This document shows positions 45,938 to 53,656 of a stretch of DNA of 64,000 bases, in pieces. The notes beneath the pieces were generated by a model that ran no database searches, was not told the DNA's origin, and saw only the letters and a list, made by a program, of their open reading frames with translations. Numbering within the stretch: position 1 is the first letter of the stretch; each line of letters starts with the position of its first letter. Origin of the DNA: Paenibacillus sp. BIHB 4019 (lineage in GTDB: Bacteria; Bacillota; Bacilli; Paenibacillales; Paenibacillaceae). The DNA lies in contig NZ_CP016808.1 in the NCBI RefSeq assembly GCF_002741035.1, positions 6,248,501 to 6,312,500 of the forward strand, in the 5' to 3' direction. The position numbers and the translations under genes were made by a program.

Positions 45938-47086
45938 TTATCGTTCGCGCTTTGCCTGAATCTTGTAAGCTTCCAAGATCATAAAATCCGCTGTCTCGTC
46001 ACCTGTGCTGACAAACGGCTCGTCATTGCGGTAACGCCACATACCTGATCTGATACTGTTGATTTCCGCTACAACATCTGCTGAACTATTTCCGCTTGCG
46101 GTCTGATTCGGACGGCCTTGAAGTCGGTTAATCTCCGCCGAAATTCCTTCCGCATGCTCGTCATGCACTGACCTTCTTTGAGGGCCGTGCTTCTTTTCGA
46201 TCAACTCGTTTGCATATGCAGCCATCCGTGCCACGGAAGCATCTTCTTCCGCCTGGTCATTTTTTTGTGCCCATCCTCTAACAATCTCCATGGAAACATC
46301 CCCTGCTGTTCTTCCGTCCATTATCGCTGCGTCAATGATATGACCATTATCCGCGCTGCGAATCCCTTCCAGTGCAGCAATGCGGAACGCTTCCGTCTTG
46401 GCGGCTGAATATTCGGGCGAAGGGGCTGGCGAATGCGGCAGGGCTACTGCTGCCGCTGCGGGCGCCTGCTTGTACATTGACAAATCAAAAACTTTGCCGT
46501 TAAACGAAGCAGAGCCCTTATCCATGGAAGCGGCAATGCGCTCGCTGGTGACTGCTGTTGCATACCCCTGCTTGAGTGCGTCGTCAGCACCCAACCATGT
46601 TTCATCATCCATTTGCTTTCCGATTACCGAACGGGATTTCCCTGTTTTCTCGACATAAATATTAATCAGGGATTCACGTATGTTATCCAGCAGGTTTGCA
46701 GTCTGCCTTAAATCTTTTGACTCACCTACCACCGTTGTCCAAGGGTTATGAATCATCATCATGGAGCCGGTTGGCATGAGTATTTCATCCCCGGCCATTG
46801 CTATAATGGATGCTGCCGAAGCTGCTAGGCCATCTACTCTGGTTATGACTTTCGCCTTAAATGTCTTTAAAACGGTATAAATGGCTATGCCTGCAAATAC
46901 ATCGCCGCCGCTGCTATTAATCCGAACTGTTAATTTACTGACGTTCCCCAGTGCCTTCAAGTCCGCTACAAGCTTCTTGGGCGTCACCTCATCGCCGTAC
47001 CAGCTTGTAGTGCTGATCGGGCCGTAAAGCACTAGTTCCGCGCTCTTATTCGCCGCTGCTTGCACCGTCCAAAATTTATTTCCCAA
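45938..47086 (-). CDS. ClpP-like phage head maturation protease
   Basis: The 382-residue protein has a ClpP/S14-type protease domain in residues 1-190: VRINSSGGDVFAGIAIYTVLK, catalytic Ser in VDGLAASAASIIAMAGD, His in MMMIHNPW and the acidic DDETWLGADDALKQGYA. The C-terminal ~190 residues form a helical, charged tail that often serves as scaffold or fuses to capsid in lambda-type modules. TTG start. Portal and capsid genes, its normal neighbours, are missing. Confidence 0.88.
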   Translation of the reverse strand: MGNKFWTVQAAANKSAELVLYGPISTTSWYGDEVTPKKLVADLKALGNVSKLTVRINSSGGDVFAGIAIYTVLKTFKAKVITRVDGLAASAASIIAMAGDEILMPTGSMMMIHNPWTTVVGESKDLRQTANLLDNIRESLINIYVEKTGKSRSVIGKQMDDETWLGADDALKQGYATAVTSERIAASMDKGSASFNGKVFDLSMYKQAPAAAAVALPHSPAPSPEYSAAKTEAFRIAALEGIRSADNGHIIDAAIMDGRTAGDVSMEIVRGWAQKNDQAEEDASVARMAAYANELIEKKHGPQRRSVHDEHAEGISAEINRLQGRPNQTASGNSSADVVAEINSIRSGMWRYRNDEPFVSTGDETADFMILEAYKIQAKRER

Positions 47087-47328
47087 TGGCTTTCATCTTC
47101 CCTTCGTTTAGATCGTGCTGAACCTGATTTCCCCGCTGCAGCCTGAATGGTAATATCGCCCATACTCACTTTATGAGTACATCGCCCAGCTGCTGGTAGC
47201 GGGTGTCGCCAAAGTTGGCGGCTCCCTTATAACAAAATTCAGCGTTCCTGCACCTCCTTTATAGGATTTACCTATCAAATGCGCGCTGCTCATTGCCTGA
47301 AAGCGAAAGTGCGCTTTTGGCGGTTAAA
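47087..47328. other. Gap with palindromes and possible gene remnants where terminase/portal would be expected
   Basis: The stretch has ACTCA-CTTTA-TGAGT (47164-47178) and CGCCAAAGTTGGCG (47207-47220). An AAAGGAGGTG on the minus strand (47256-47265) is followed only by CTG and short frames. One frame ends GAANFGDTRYQQLGDVLIK-stop, which looks coding but has no usable start. It may be the scar of deleted terminase/portal genes. Confidence 0.5.
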
Positions 47329-47658
47329 TTATTCGGAATACCCCCAAAGGGCTGCGAGCTTCTTAAAAGCCCTGTTTCTGATCTTCATAAACGTTGCGCT
47401 GCTGATTTCCATTTGATCGAATATGTCCTTGTCACTAATGTAATCCGAATCCTCGCCCATGTAGCGCCCTTGTATGGCCCGCCTTTCCATTTCGGGTAAT
47501 CTTCCCACCGCTTTATTCACGGACTCCACATAAGCCCTGTACGCTTCCTGCTCGGCTTCCTCGCTGCCATCCATCAAGTGCAGGCAGAAGCGGTAACGGT
47601 TGAAATGCTCAAGTAATTTGCGCTTGACTCCAATTTGGGTATTTCCCCATGGCTTCAC
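47329..47658 (-). CDS. ArpU/sigma-like phage late transcription regulator
   Basis: The 109-residue protein resembles ArpU-type and sigma-70 region 4-like phage regulators: VNKAVGRLPEMERRAIQGRYMGEDSDYISDKDIFDQMEISSATFMKIRNRAFKKLAALWG. These sit just before the terminase genes and switch on late transcription. It overlaps the preceding stop by 4 bases (GTGA). Confidence 0.75.
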   Translation of the reverse strand: MKPWGNTQIGVKRKLLEHFNRYRFCLHLMDGSEEAEQEAYRAYVESVNKAVGRLPEMERRAIQGRYMGEDSDYISDKDIFDQMEISSATFMKIRNRAFKKLAALWGYSE

Positions 47659-47948
47659 CGCTCGCGCACTCGCTGCATCATTGCTTCGAAAAAGTCAAAG
47701 CCCTGTTCTTCCAGCTCCGGCGAAGGATCATCAGGCTTTAGCTTCGCCTTGGCAAAGCCGTGATGCTTGTTGAGGCGCTCCATAAAGTCATCCAAGGAAT
47801 CAGGGTTTGACTGGTGCCAATGTTTATACAGAAGCCCTAGCAATGCCTCTAGCGAGTCTTTGCGCATCTGATCTGTTGTTATTGTCAATTTGCTGCCCAT
47901 ATGCGTCATGACATAATTTTTTGTTGCTCCTTTTGCTGGCCTTGTCAT
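47655..47948 (-). CDS. Hypothetical early phage protein
   Basis: 97 residues, helical, with LEALLGLLYKHWHQSNPDSLDDFMERLNKHHGFAKAKLKPDDPSPELEEQGFDFFEAM. AAGGAG precedes ATG. Translationally coupled to the ArpU-like gene. No family recognised. Confidence 0.65.
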   Translation of the reverse strand: MTRPAKGATKNYVMTHMGSKLTITTDQMRKDSLEALLGLLYKHWHQSNPDSLDDFMERLNKHHGFAKAKLKPDDPSPELEEQGFDFFEAMMQRVRER

Positions 47949-48133
47949 TTCTCATTCTCCTTTCTGATTTTGGAGGCGACTTTTTTTATGAACCTCTGAA
48001 TTCACCCTTTCACAATTCAAATCCCTCTTTATAGGCTCTACTTAATCAGTCCCAAACTATGGCTGTGAGGGGATAATAAATAAAGGGATGACGCCCCCCA
48101 AAACGCTGCGCAGGGATGGCTATATATAAAGGT

Positions 48134-48321
48134 GGGTTAAATTCGCCCGTTGTGAGCCTGTTTTCGAAAAAAGTCGAAAATTAGCCTCAAAGCCTTGATA
48201 TATAAGGAAAAGCTTGAAATGCTTTCGTGGGTTAAATTCGCCCCACGACAGGAGTGGAAAATGAACCAAAACAGCCTTTACGTGGGTTAAAATCGCCCGT
48301 TGTGTTGGGTTAAATTCGCCC
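48134..48321. repeat. Four iteron-like copies of GGGTTAAATTCGCCC
   Basis: Copies at 48134-48148, 48229-48243, 48284-48298 (one mismatch) and 48307-48321, all in the same direction and spaced 95, 55 and 23 bp. Copies 1 and 3 are longer, sharing a 23-base match that extends through CCCGTTGTG. Copy 2 sits in a hairpin CGTGGG...CCCACG. They lie next to the winged-helix gene at 48330. Direct repeats beside a replication-type gene suggest a phage origin. An operator array is the alternative. The 47949-48329 gap holds nothing else. Confidence 0.7.
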
Positions 48322-48329
48322 TAGCCAAA

Positions 48330-48734
48330 TTATTGTTTAGGTTGACGTTTTATTCGCGGTTTGACCTCGAAATGCTTCGTGCCAAACAGCTGCCACATGG
48401 TATGAAAACCGTAAATGTTTGGCTCACGTATACTCCAGCCCTGACGTATAATCTGAATAAATCCGTTTTCGATAAGCTGATCCATAGACTTTGTGAATGT
48501 CGCCTTGTTCATCAGCTTTTCACCTTCCGCATAGGTGAAACTTATGTCATTCTCGTTGCTGCCGGTGTATTTCGTCTTCATGGCCAGATACAGTACAACA
48601 GCATGAACCGAAAGCTCCTTCCATGCCACTGACTCCATCATGTTCCTAGTAATGCGAATGTGATGGTTATCAATTGAAGACGTTGCTTTTTCAAATGGCC
48701 TGAAACTATAATCCTTCTTTTTCTTGCGAGACAT
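48330..48734 (-). CDS. Winged-helix protein, putative replication initiator
   Basis: 134 residues: KATSSIDNHHIRITRNMMESVAWKELSVHAVVLYLAMKTKYTG...NKATFTKSMDQLIENGFIQIIRQGWSIREPNIYGF. The pattern is that of a winged-helix domain seen in plasmid and phage replication initiators (helper or DnaD-like type). GAGGTGG precedes ATG. Adjacent iteron-like repeats strengthen a replication role, but no helicase loader or primase is visible. Confidence 0.6.
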   Translation of the reverse strand: MSRKKKKDYSFRPFEKATSSIDNHHIRITRNMMESVAWKELSVHAVVLYLAMKTKYTGSNENDISFTYAEGEKLMNKATFTKSMDQLIENGFIQIIRQGWSIREPNIYGFHTMWQLFGTKHFEVKPRIKRQPKQ

Positions 48735-48744
48735 ACCACCTCAC

Positions 48745-49032
48745 CTACTCTTTTGCAGTCAATCCGACTTGTTCCGTTAAAACATCTATACATGTGATTA
48801 TCTCAAGTGAGCCGTCAGCGCATTCACAAATGACCATGCACAAGCTACCTGCATCGGTTGAATCAATACCCAGCACATCGAACACGGCCATAACAACCCT
48901 ATCCCACGCGCTAGTCAAACCATTGATCGTAATTCCTGCAGCTTCGAGCGCTGCGTTTTGCTGGAATAAATCCCGCGCCAGCTCCAGCAGCCTTGTTGCT
49001 GCCAAGCGCTGCACATCGGTTACTACACCCAT
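48745..49032 (-). CDS. Hypothetical early phage protein
   Basis: 95 residues beginning MGVVTDVQRLAATRLLELARDLFQQNAALEAAG and ending DVLTEQVGLTAKE. AGGAGGG sits 8 bases before ATG at 49032. Mixed helical domain, no family recognised. Confidence 0.6.
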   Translation of the reverse strand: MGVVTDVQRLAATRLLELARDLFQQNAALEAAGITINGLTSAWDRVVMAVFDVLGIDSTDAGSLCMVICECADGSLEIITCIDVLTEQVGLTAKE

Positions 49033-49091
49033 AACCAAACCCTCCTAACTTGCAATGACGTGCTGAGGCGTTTAAAGGCACAGCAGAGGCG

Positions 49092-49346
49092 TTAAAAATC
49101 AATTTTGCTACGAATGTACTCCCCGATGCTTTCAACCTCTGTCAGAAGCTCTCTGAGCGTTGCAGCGGTTGACTCACTGATTTTCAATTGAACAAGACGT
49201 TTGATAGCAAACTCCAGCTTTGTATAATAACCAATGGCTGCATAAGCTTCGCTGCCTTTTGAGTCGAGCTTGCCAGTATATTGCTTAATGATGAACTGGC
49301 GTCCGTCATGCTCAATGTATAAATTGCCTTCGATCTGAACTTTCAC
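49092..49346 (-). CDS. Hypothetical early phage protein
   Basis: 84 residues: MKVQIEGNLYIEHDGRQFIIKQYTGKLDSKGSEAYAAIGYYTKLEFAIKRLVQLKI. It resembles small phage proteins of the DUF5405-like kind (display-type beta hairpins followed by helices), but this is a weak impression. GTG start after GAGGAG. Confidence 0.6.
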   Translation of the reverse strand: MKVQIEGNLYIEHDGRQFIIKQYTGKLDSKGSEAYAAIGYYTKLEFAIKRLVQLKISESTAATLRELLTEVESIGEYIRSKIDF

Positions 49347-49390
49347 GTTCGTTCACTCCTCTGTATGTGTGTCTCAGGCAAATCTAGGCT

Positions 49391-49453
49391 TGTACAGGCG
49401 TTTGAATGGCTAATGGGCATTATCTATCGTTCAAAAATCAAAACGCCTGTACA
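49391..49453. promoter_or_regulatory. 13-bp perfect inverted repeat in early-gene gap
   Basis: TGTACAGGCGTTT (49391-49403) and AAACGCCTGTACA (49441-49453) with a 37-base loop. The inner motif AGGCGTT recurs at 49063 and 49086 around the next gene's end, suggesting a site for an early regulator. No T-run follows. Confidence 0.55.
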
Positions 49454-49559
49454 GACTTTGCAGAACGCTGAATCAGCATTCACTAGCTTTTCATTGCCAG
49501 AAGTCGAAGCGCTATGAGATTGCCGCCATGAGTCCGTATATAAAGCCGACCATTGCGGG

Positions 49560-49793
49560 CTACACCGTAGCAGCGCATGACGCCTTTTGGAGAGCGGGAC
49601 CGATGTAGACATGATCGCGGGACGCTCCGTAAAAATGCAGCAGTTTGAAGATGCTGAACGCCTCAGCTCGTCCGCTATGCACGTTCTCCCAATATTTCAG
49701 GCAACGAACGGGAATGTCCGTCTTTGCCGATACCTCTTCCATGGTCAAGCTCATATTTTCGCGCAGCTGCTTAAGCGTCAATTTTTGTGTCAT
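49560..49793 (-). CDS. XRE-type helix-turn-helix protein
   Basis: 77 residues: MTQKLTLKQLRENMSLTMEEVSAKTDIPVRCLKYWENVHSG, a Cro/CI-type HTH, followed by a short tail. GGAGGTG precedes the ATG at 49793, across the stop of the upstream gene. Confidence 0.75.
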   Translation of the reverse strand: MTQKLTLKQLRENMSLTMEEVSAKTDIPVRCLKYWENVHSGRAEAFSIFKLLHFYGASRDHVYIGPALQKASCAATV

Positions 49794-49795
49794 GC

Positions 49796-50194
49796 TCACA
49801 CCTCCGGCGATTCTTGCGAGAATTTCCAGCCTGCCATAAAGCCCGCGGCATAGGCGTCTTCACCGATCATGAAAGCAGCTTCCCCGAAACTGTCCGACAT
49901 TTTATCTAAATGGCCTTTCAAAGCTGCCGATCTCGAAATGCTCTTAATTTTCAAGAGCGCGAATATCGCGTCTTCAAAAGCGCCGTGATGGTCGTCAATC
50001 AAGCCCTGTTGTGGTCCGCAGCCTACTTCACGGAATTTCATATACGCCTGGTACGCCAATTGTTGCAAAACCAACTCAACGCCCATTTCGTATGCGAGTG
50101 AAACCATTTGATCGGTCCGGCTGCGCGCGGAAACTGGAACGATACGGTTAACTTGATGCGTGATTGACGGATTAATGTCGATTTCCTTTTTCAT
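49796..50194 (-). CDS. Hypothetical early phage protein
   Basis: 132 residues, mostly helical (MVSLAYEMGVELVLQQLAYQAYMKFREVGCGPQQGLIDDHHGAFEDAIFALLK). GGGAG before ATG. No family recognised. Confidence 0.6.
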   Translation of the reverse strand: MKKEIDINPSITHQVNRIVPVSARSRTDQMVSLAYEMGVELVLQQLAYQAYMKFREVGCGPQQGLIDDHHGAFEDAIFALLKIKSISRSAALKGHLDKMSDSFGEAAFMIGEDAYAAGFMAGWKFSQESPEV

Positions 50195-50302
50195 ATATGA
50201 AGCACTCCCTTTTCGCTTTTTCCAGAAGGCCGCTATTGCTTTATGTTTCGAAAGGTTATAAGATAATGGACAATAAAAGCCATTAAGCTTGATCGTGAGT
50301 CG

Positions 50303-50635
50303 CTACTGCATCCCGGCGAAGGAATGCGCAGTAGCGGTTTTTCTATTTCTAACCTCTTGCAATACCTCGTATGGACCATCCACAGCATAACCTCGTTTTT
50401 GATACCATCTGATTAGCTCAGCAAGGTCAATGACAATTTTCTCTCCTGTTCCTGCTGTAATGCCCTTCTCAGCCGCGAACATTTCAAAATCTCCCTGCAA
50501 TCCCAACAATTCAGCCCTGCGGTGTAGCTTGTCCGCTAATGCCGCGGTTCCAAGATTGCGGTATTCGTTCACTTCGCTAGTAAGCTGCCCGACCTCCGCG
50601 TCAATCTCTTCCAGCCTCACACTTTGATTAGGCAT
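50303..50635 (-). CDS. Hypothetical early phage protein
   Basis: 110 residues starting MPNQSVRLEEIDAEVGQLTSEVNEYRNLGTAALADKLHRRAELLGLQ. The first half is coiled-coil. GAGGTG lies 9 bases before ATG at 50635. No family recognised. Confidence 0.6.
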   Translation of the reverse strand: MPNQSVRLEEIDAEVGQLTSEVNEYRNLGTAALADKLHRRAELLGLQGDFEMFAAEKGITAGTGEKIVIDLAELIRWYQKRGYAVDGPYEVLQEVRNRKTATAHSFAGMQ

Positions 50636-50701
50636 TGTACATTTCACCTCTTTCTTTGGACTATGCTCACATCAAATTAGTACCTAGCTTATTTCTCACC
50701 A

Positions 50702-51535
50702 CTAAGAAATTTTGTTCAACTCGTAAAGCTCCGAAACAAGCTCCTTGACGTCGTTCTCGTATATCTTGCATGCAATTTCATAAAGCTCAGGAATCTTGCC
50801 GAGAACTTTGTCGATGTAATCCAACTTGTTTTTCAGCTTCGGTTTATGCGACTCATTGTAGCTATCAAGCTTCCGCTGCAGGTTAACGTGATATTTCATT
50901 TCAAACTGCTTGTACAGCTCATTCCACCTTTGCTGCACCTTATTTAATCCGCCTTTGCGAACGACCCGGTTCAATACCTGGCGCTTTGTAGCAAGGTCGA
51001 TTTCATCAACCAAACCAATAATGACGTGCTCTTTATGGTCAATCTCTCCAAGCTGCTCTACAATGGTTTCCCTTTGTGCCTTGATAACCTCGTTCTGCTG
51101 CCGGACTGTTGCCAGCGTGGTTTTGAACAATATTTGCGTCTGCTCATCTACAAACGGCAGGTATGTTGCAAGGAATAGATCCTCGTTATTAACATGACCG
51201 CCTGTTTTACGAATAGACTCGATTGCTTCATATACCCAGTCATAGAAAGCATCCGCTTTTGGCTGCGAGCTGTGCCGGCAGATTTCATAGATGCCTTTGG
51301 CGGAATAAATATATGTCTCATATTGCTTCCCATCAGTACCGGACAACTTGTCCGTCACTGAAAACTTATCAAGCCTCTTCTTGTTACGATCATGTATTTT
51401 CCTGATTGCATCAGACGGATCGCTGTACTCCAATGCCGCACCAATCTGCTCCCGAGTCATGAATATTTCGCCGTTCTCTCCCTGCCATACATCGACGAAC
51501 AACTCGCCGAATGGCTTCTTTGCTACAAGTTTCAA
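50702..51535 (-). CDS. Phage antirepressor (BRO-N plus ORF6C-type C-terminal domain)
   Basis: The 277-residue protein has an N-terminal BRO-N domain (FGELFVDVWQGENGEIFMTREQIGAALEYSDPSDAIRKIHDRNKKRLDKFSV...IYEICRHSSQPKADAFYDWVYEAIESIRKTGG), a coiled-coil middle and an ORF6C-like C-terminal domain (GLVDEIDLATKRQVLNRVVRKGGLNKVQQRWNELYKQFEMKYHVN). Such proteins counter the CI repressor. TTG start after GAGGAGG. Confidence 0.85.
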   Translation of the reverse strand: MKLVAKKPFGELFVDVWQGENGEIFMTREQIGAALEYSDPSDAIRKIHDRNKKRLDKFSVTDKLSGTDGKQYETYIYSAKGIYEICRHSSQPKADAFYDWVYEAIESIRKTGGHVNNEDLFLATYLPFVDEQTQILFKTTLATVRQQNEVIKAQRETIVEQLGEIDHKEHVIIGLVDEIDLATKRQVLNRVVRKGGLNKVQQRWNELYKQFEMKYHVNLQRKLDSYNESHKPKLKNKLDYIDKVLGKIPELYEIACKIYENDVKELVSELYELNKIS

Positions 51536-51608
51536 ATGCTTCGCCTCCTCTTGTTTCCTTATGTTTTAAAATCAACCGTGCCAATAGTTCTTAGACAATG
51601 CGGTACAG

Positions 51609-51917
51609 CTACTCCCAGCCGGAGCAGTTAACTTTCTCTTGCTGGCTCATCCAACGATCCAAGCTTTCAACCCGGAACATGATTTTCGGTTTTCTTGATT
51701 TAGATGATCCTGCACGGTAGAAAGGAATGCTTTTTTCACGGCAGAGCATGTAAAGCGTGTCCTCCGAAATGCCTGTATACTGTGACGCTTCTGGTATAGT
51801 GAGCCTCCTTTGGTTCAACTCTGTAGCAATTTCTGACAGAATCTGTGCCTTTACTTCTTCAAATAGCTGCTTACGAATCGAAGCGAAAAAATCAACGGTG
51901 ATTTGTTCTGTTTTCAT
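51609..51917 (-). CDS. Excisionase/MerR-family helix-turn-helix protein
   Basis: 102 residues: MKTEQITVDFFASIRKQLFEEVKAQILSEIATELNQRRLTIPEASQYTGISEDTLYMLCREKSIPFYRAG...MFRVESLDRWMSQQE, an excisionase-type winged helix with an N-terminal helix. AAAGGAGC precedes ATG at 51917. A second candidate directionality factor besides the protein at 33616. Confidence 0.75.
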   Translation of the reverse strand: MKTEQITVDFFASIRKQLFEEVKAQILSEIATELNQRRLTIPEASQYTGISEDTLYMLCREKSIPFYRAGSSKSRKPKIMFRVESLDRWMSQQEKVNCSGWE

Positions 51918-52007
51918 AATAAGTGCTCCTTTCATTTTCTTATTAGCGGCTGGGGCAGCCTGGAGCTTGTTTTTGCGCATGATGCGGGGAAGGATTATAA
52001 CGTATGA

Positions 52008-52238
52008 TTACTTCGTGGTAGGATCATGTTTAATGATCTCGAACAGTTCTGTCCATTCGCGCTCGAGTACTTCACAAATACGTTTTGCTGTTTTTGGTGA
52101 GGGACTGCGGTCACCATTAGTGATCTGTACAGTCATTGGCTGAGATAAATGAATCTCTTTACTGAAATCCATTTTGCTGAAACCACGCATGATTATTAGT
52201 TCGTTAAGATAGTTTGTGTCTTTTACTTTAATTTTCAT
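52008..52238 (-). CDS. Cro-like repressor
   Basis: 76 residues with an XRE HTH (YLNELIIMRGFSKMDFSKEIHLSQPMTVQITNGDRSPSPKTAKRICEVLEREW). Divergent from the CI gene across a 137-bp operator region, as in lambdoid switches. GGTGGAGGG precedes ATG. Confidence 0.82.
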   Translation of the reverse strand: MKIKVKDTNYLNELIIMRGFSKMDFSKEIHLSQPMTVQITNGDRSPSPKTAKRICEVLEREWTELFEIIKHDPTTK

Positions 52239-52296
52239 TTGCTACCCTCCACCTAGAAATTTTGCTATCTGTGCAATTAATATATCTCAAAATTGC

Positions 52297-52337
52297 ACAC
52301 ATTGCAACAATTCGTTCTGAATAATTGCGCAATGTGT
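52297..52337. promoter_or_regulatory. CI/Cro operator region
   Basis: ACACATTGC (52297-52305) is mirrored by GCAATGTGT (52329-52337), and the palindrome ATTGCGCAAT lies at 52324-52333. Located between the divergent cro and cI genes, these are the likely operator half-sites of the lysogeny switch. Confidence 0.65.
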
Positions 52338-52375
52338 TAAATTAGTTCATAATTAAAAAAACAAATCATTGGGGT

Positions 52376-52945
52376 GTGTTTGAGATTAACAAAGAATTCG
52401 GCCAATATTTACGGGCATTGCGAAAGAAACAAAATCTAACCTTAAAGGAGTTAGGAAAACACACAGGTTATTCCTATTCTTACTTATCTCAACTTGAACG
52501 CGGAGAACGTGGAGGTGCAAACGGAATTCCTTCACCCGAAACACTGGAGATTCTTTGTGGCCCATTGGGTGTTTCGTATGGCGAATTAATGCATGAAGCT
52601 GGTTATCTTAAATCAGATGAATATCATCATGATCACGAAGTGACCTTTTCACGTATTATCGTAAATGGAGAACCTCAGACAAGACACGATCTAATAAAAC
52701 ATTCTCTAGGGATTAAAAAAATTCCATTTGGAAACCCAGACATTGAAGTATTGATAGAAACAAACAGGGTTGATGCTGATCATCCTGATTTGGTAGAACA
52801 TATTTATAAAGATGCAGAGAAGGATGAGTTGACAATTTTACTGTATGAAAACCGATACCTAACTTATCGTGGAGTAGATTTATCCGTTGAGGACCGCAAG
52901 CGTATTTTGGATATGCTCAAAGTTTTGTTTCCTGATCGCCAATAA
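52376..52945 (+). CDS. CI-like phage repressor
   Basis: The 189-residue protein has an N-terminal XRE HTH (FGQYLRALRKKQNLTLKELGKHTGYSYSYLSQLERGERG) and a C-terminal domain without the Ala-Gly cleavage site and Ser/Lys dyad of LexA/CI-type self-cleaving repressors that I could recognise. Induction may therefore depend on the antirepressor rather than on RecA-driven self-cleavage. GTG start. Confidence 0.82.
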   Translation: MFEINKEFGQYLRALRKKQNLTLKELGKHTGYSYSYLSQLERGERGGANGIPSPETLEILCGPLGVSYGELMHEAGYLKSDEYHHDHEVTFSRIIVNGEPQTRHDLIKHSLGIKKIPFGNPDIEVLIETNRVDADHPDLVEHIYKDAEKDELTILLYENRYLTYRGVDLSVEDRKRILDMLKVLFPDRQ

Positions 52946-53047
52946 CCAATCTCCCAACAAACACTCCAATGCAAAATGATACTTTCCCCGCAATGCCCGT
53001 AATTCAGTATTGATATTTCAAAAATAATTAAAATTAGAGGGATCGAT

Positions 53048-53377
53048 ATGAAAATGAAAAAAATCAACTTAGAGCGAAGGAAAGAATATATTGAACTTCT
53101 CAGGACGGAAATTGAGGAACAGGAAAAAATCATAAAGCTTATAGAGACATACAAACCCATGTCTTTTGAACAAGAGGTTCTCCTTAATTATGCAATACTA
53201 GGAACGGTACAATCTGTGGCTAATAAATTAAATGCAGATGGACATCGATTGGGAGAGCGTAAATACATTCACACAGACATCTCAGCAATTATTATGCAGA
53301 AGCCCGCCAATGAATTTCACTCAATGGTGAAAAAGGCATTTGAACATAATAAAAAAGGGATTAGTTATCGAATTTAA
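53048..53377 (+). CDS. Hypothetical prophage protein
   Basis: 109 residues, N-terminal coiled coil (NLERRKEYIELLRTEIEEQEKIIKLIETY), then a helical domain (VLLNYAILGTVQSVANKLNADGHRLGERKYIHTDISAII). GAGGG precedes ATG. A/T-rich like its neighbours. No family recognised. Confidence 0.65.
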   Translation: MKMKKINLERRKEYIELLRTEIEEQEKIIKLIETYKPMSFEQEVLLNYAILGTVQSVANKLNADGHRLGERKYIHTDISAIIMQKPANEFHSMVKKAFEHNKKGISYRI

Positions 53378-53656
53378 AAACCGCTCCCAAGTTTAAATTC
53401 ATCCTTATCATCTTCATTATGAACATTACTAACTAACAACAAAATGAGTATTGAGCAATACTAGCGGCCAGCACCATTGCCCTTCCATCTCATCACACTG
53501 ATGATTTGACATATAAGCTCCGAAACGTAAACAACATCAACAGTTCCAGCACCTCCTCCGACTCGCTGGGCAATTACCTATCCAGCCGATAGAAGCGCTA
53601 AAAATGCTTTTGTACAAGCTCAAACTCTCATATATCCCAAAGGAGGACTTATACCA

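Noticed and set aside
47032..47163. 43-residue minus-strand frame (MGDITIQAAAGKSGS...) overlapping the head protease start
   Set aside because: Weak ribosome binding site and 55 bases of overlap with a confident gene in another frame. May be a remnant, not claimed as a gene.
53378..53656. LexA box before the DinD-like gene
   Set aside because: No GAAC-N4-GTTC site was found. The only near match, GAACATTACTAAC, fails in the second half.
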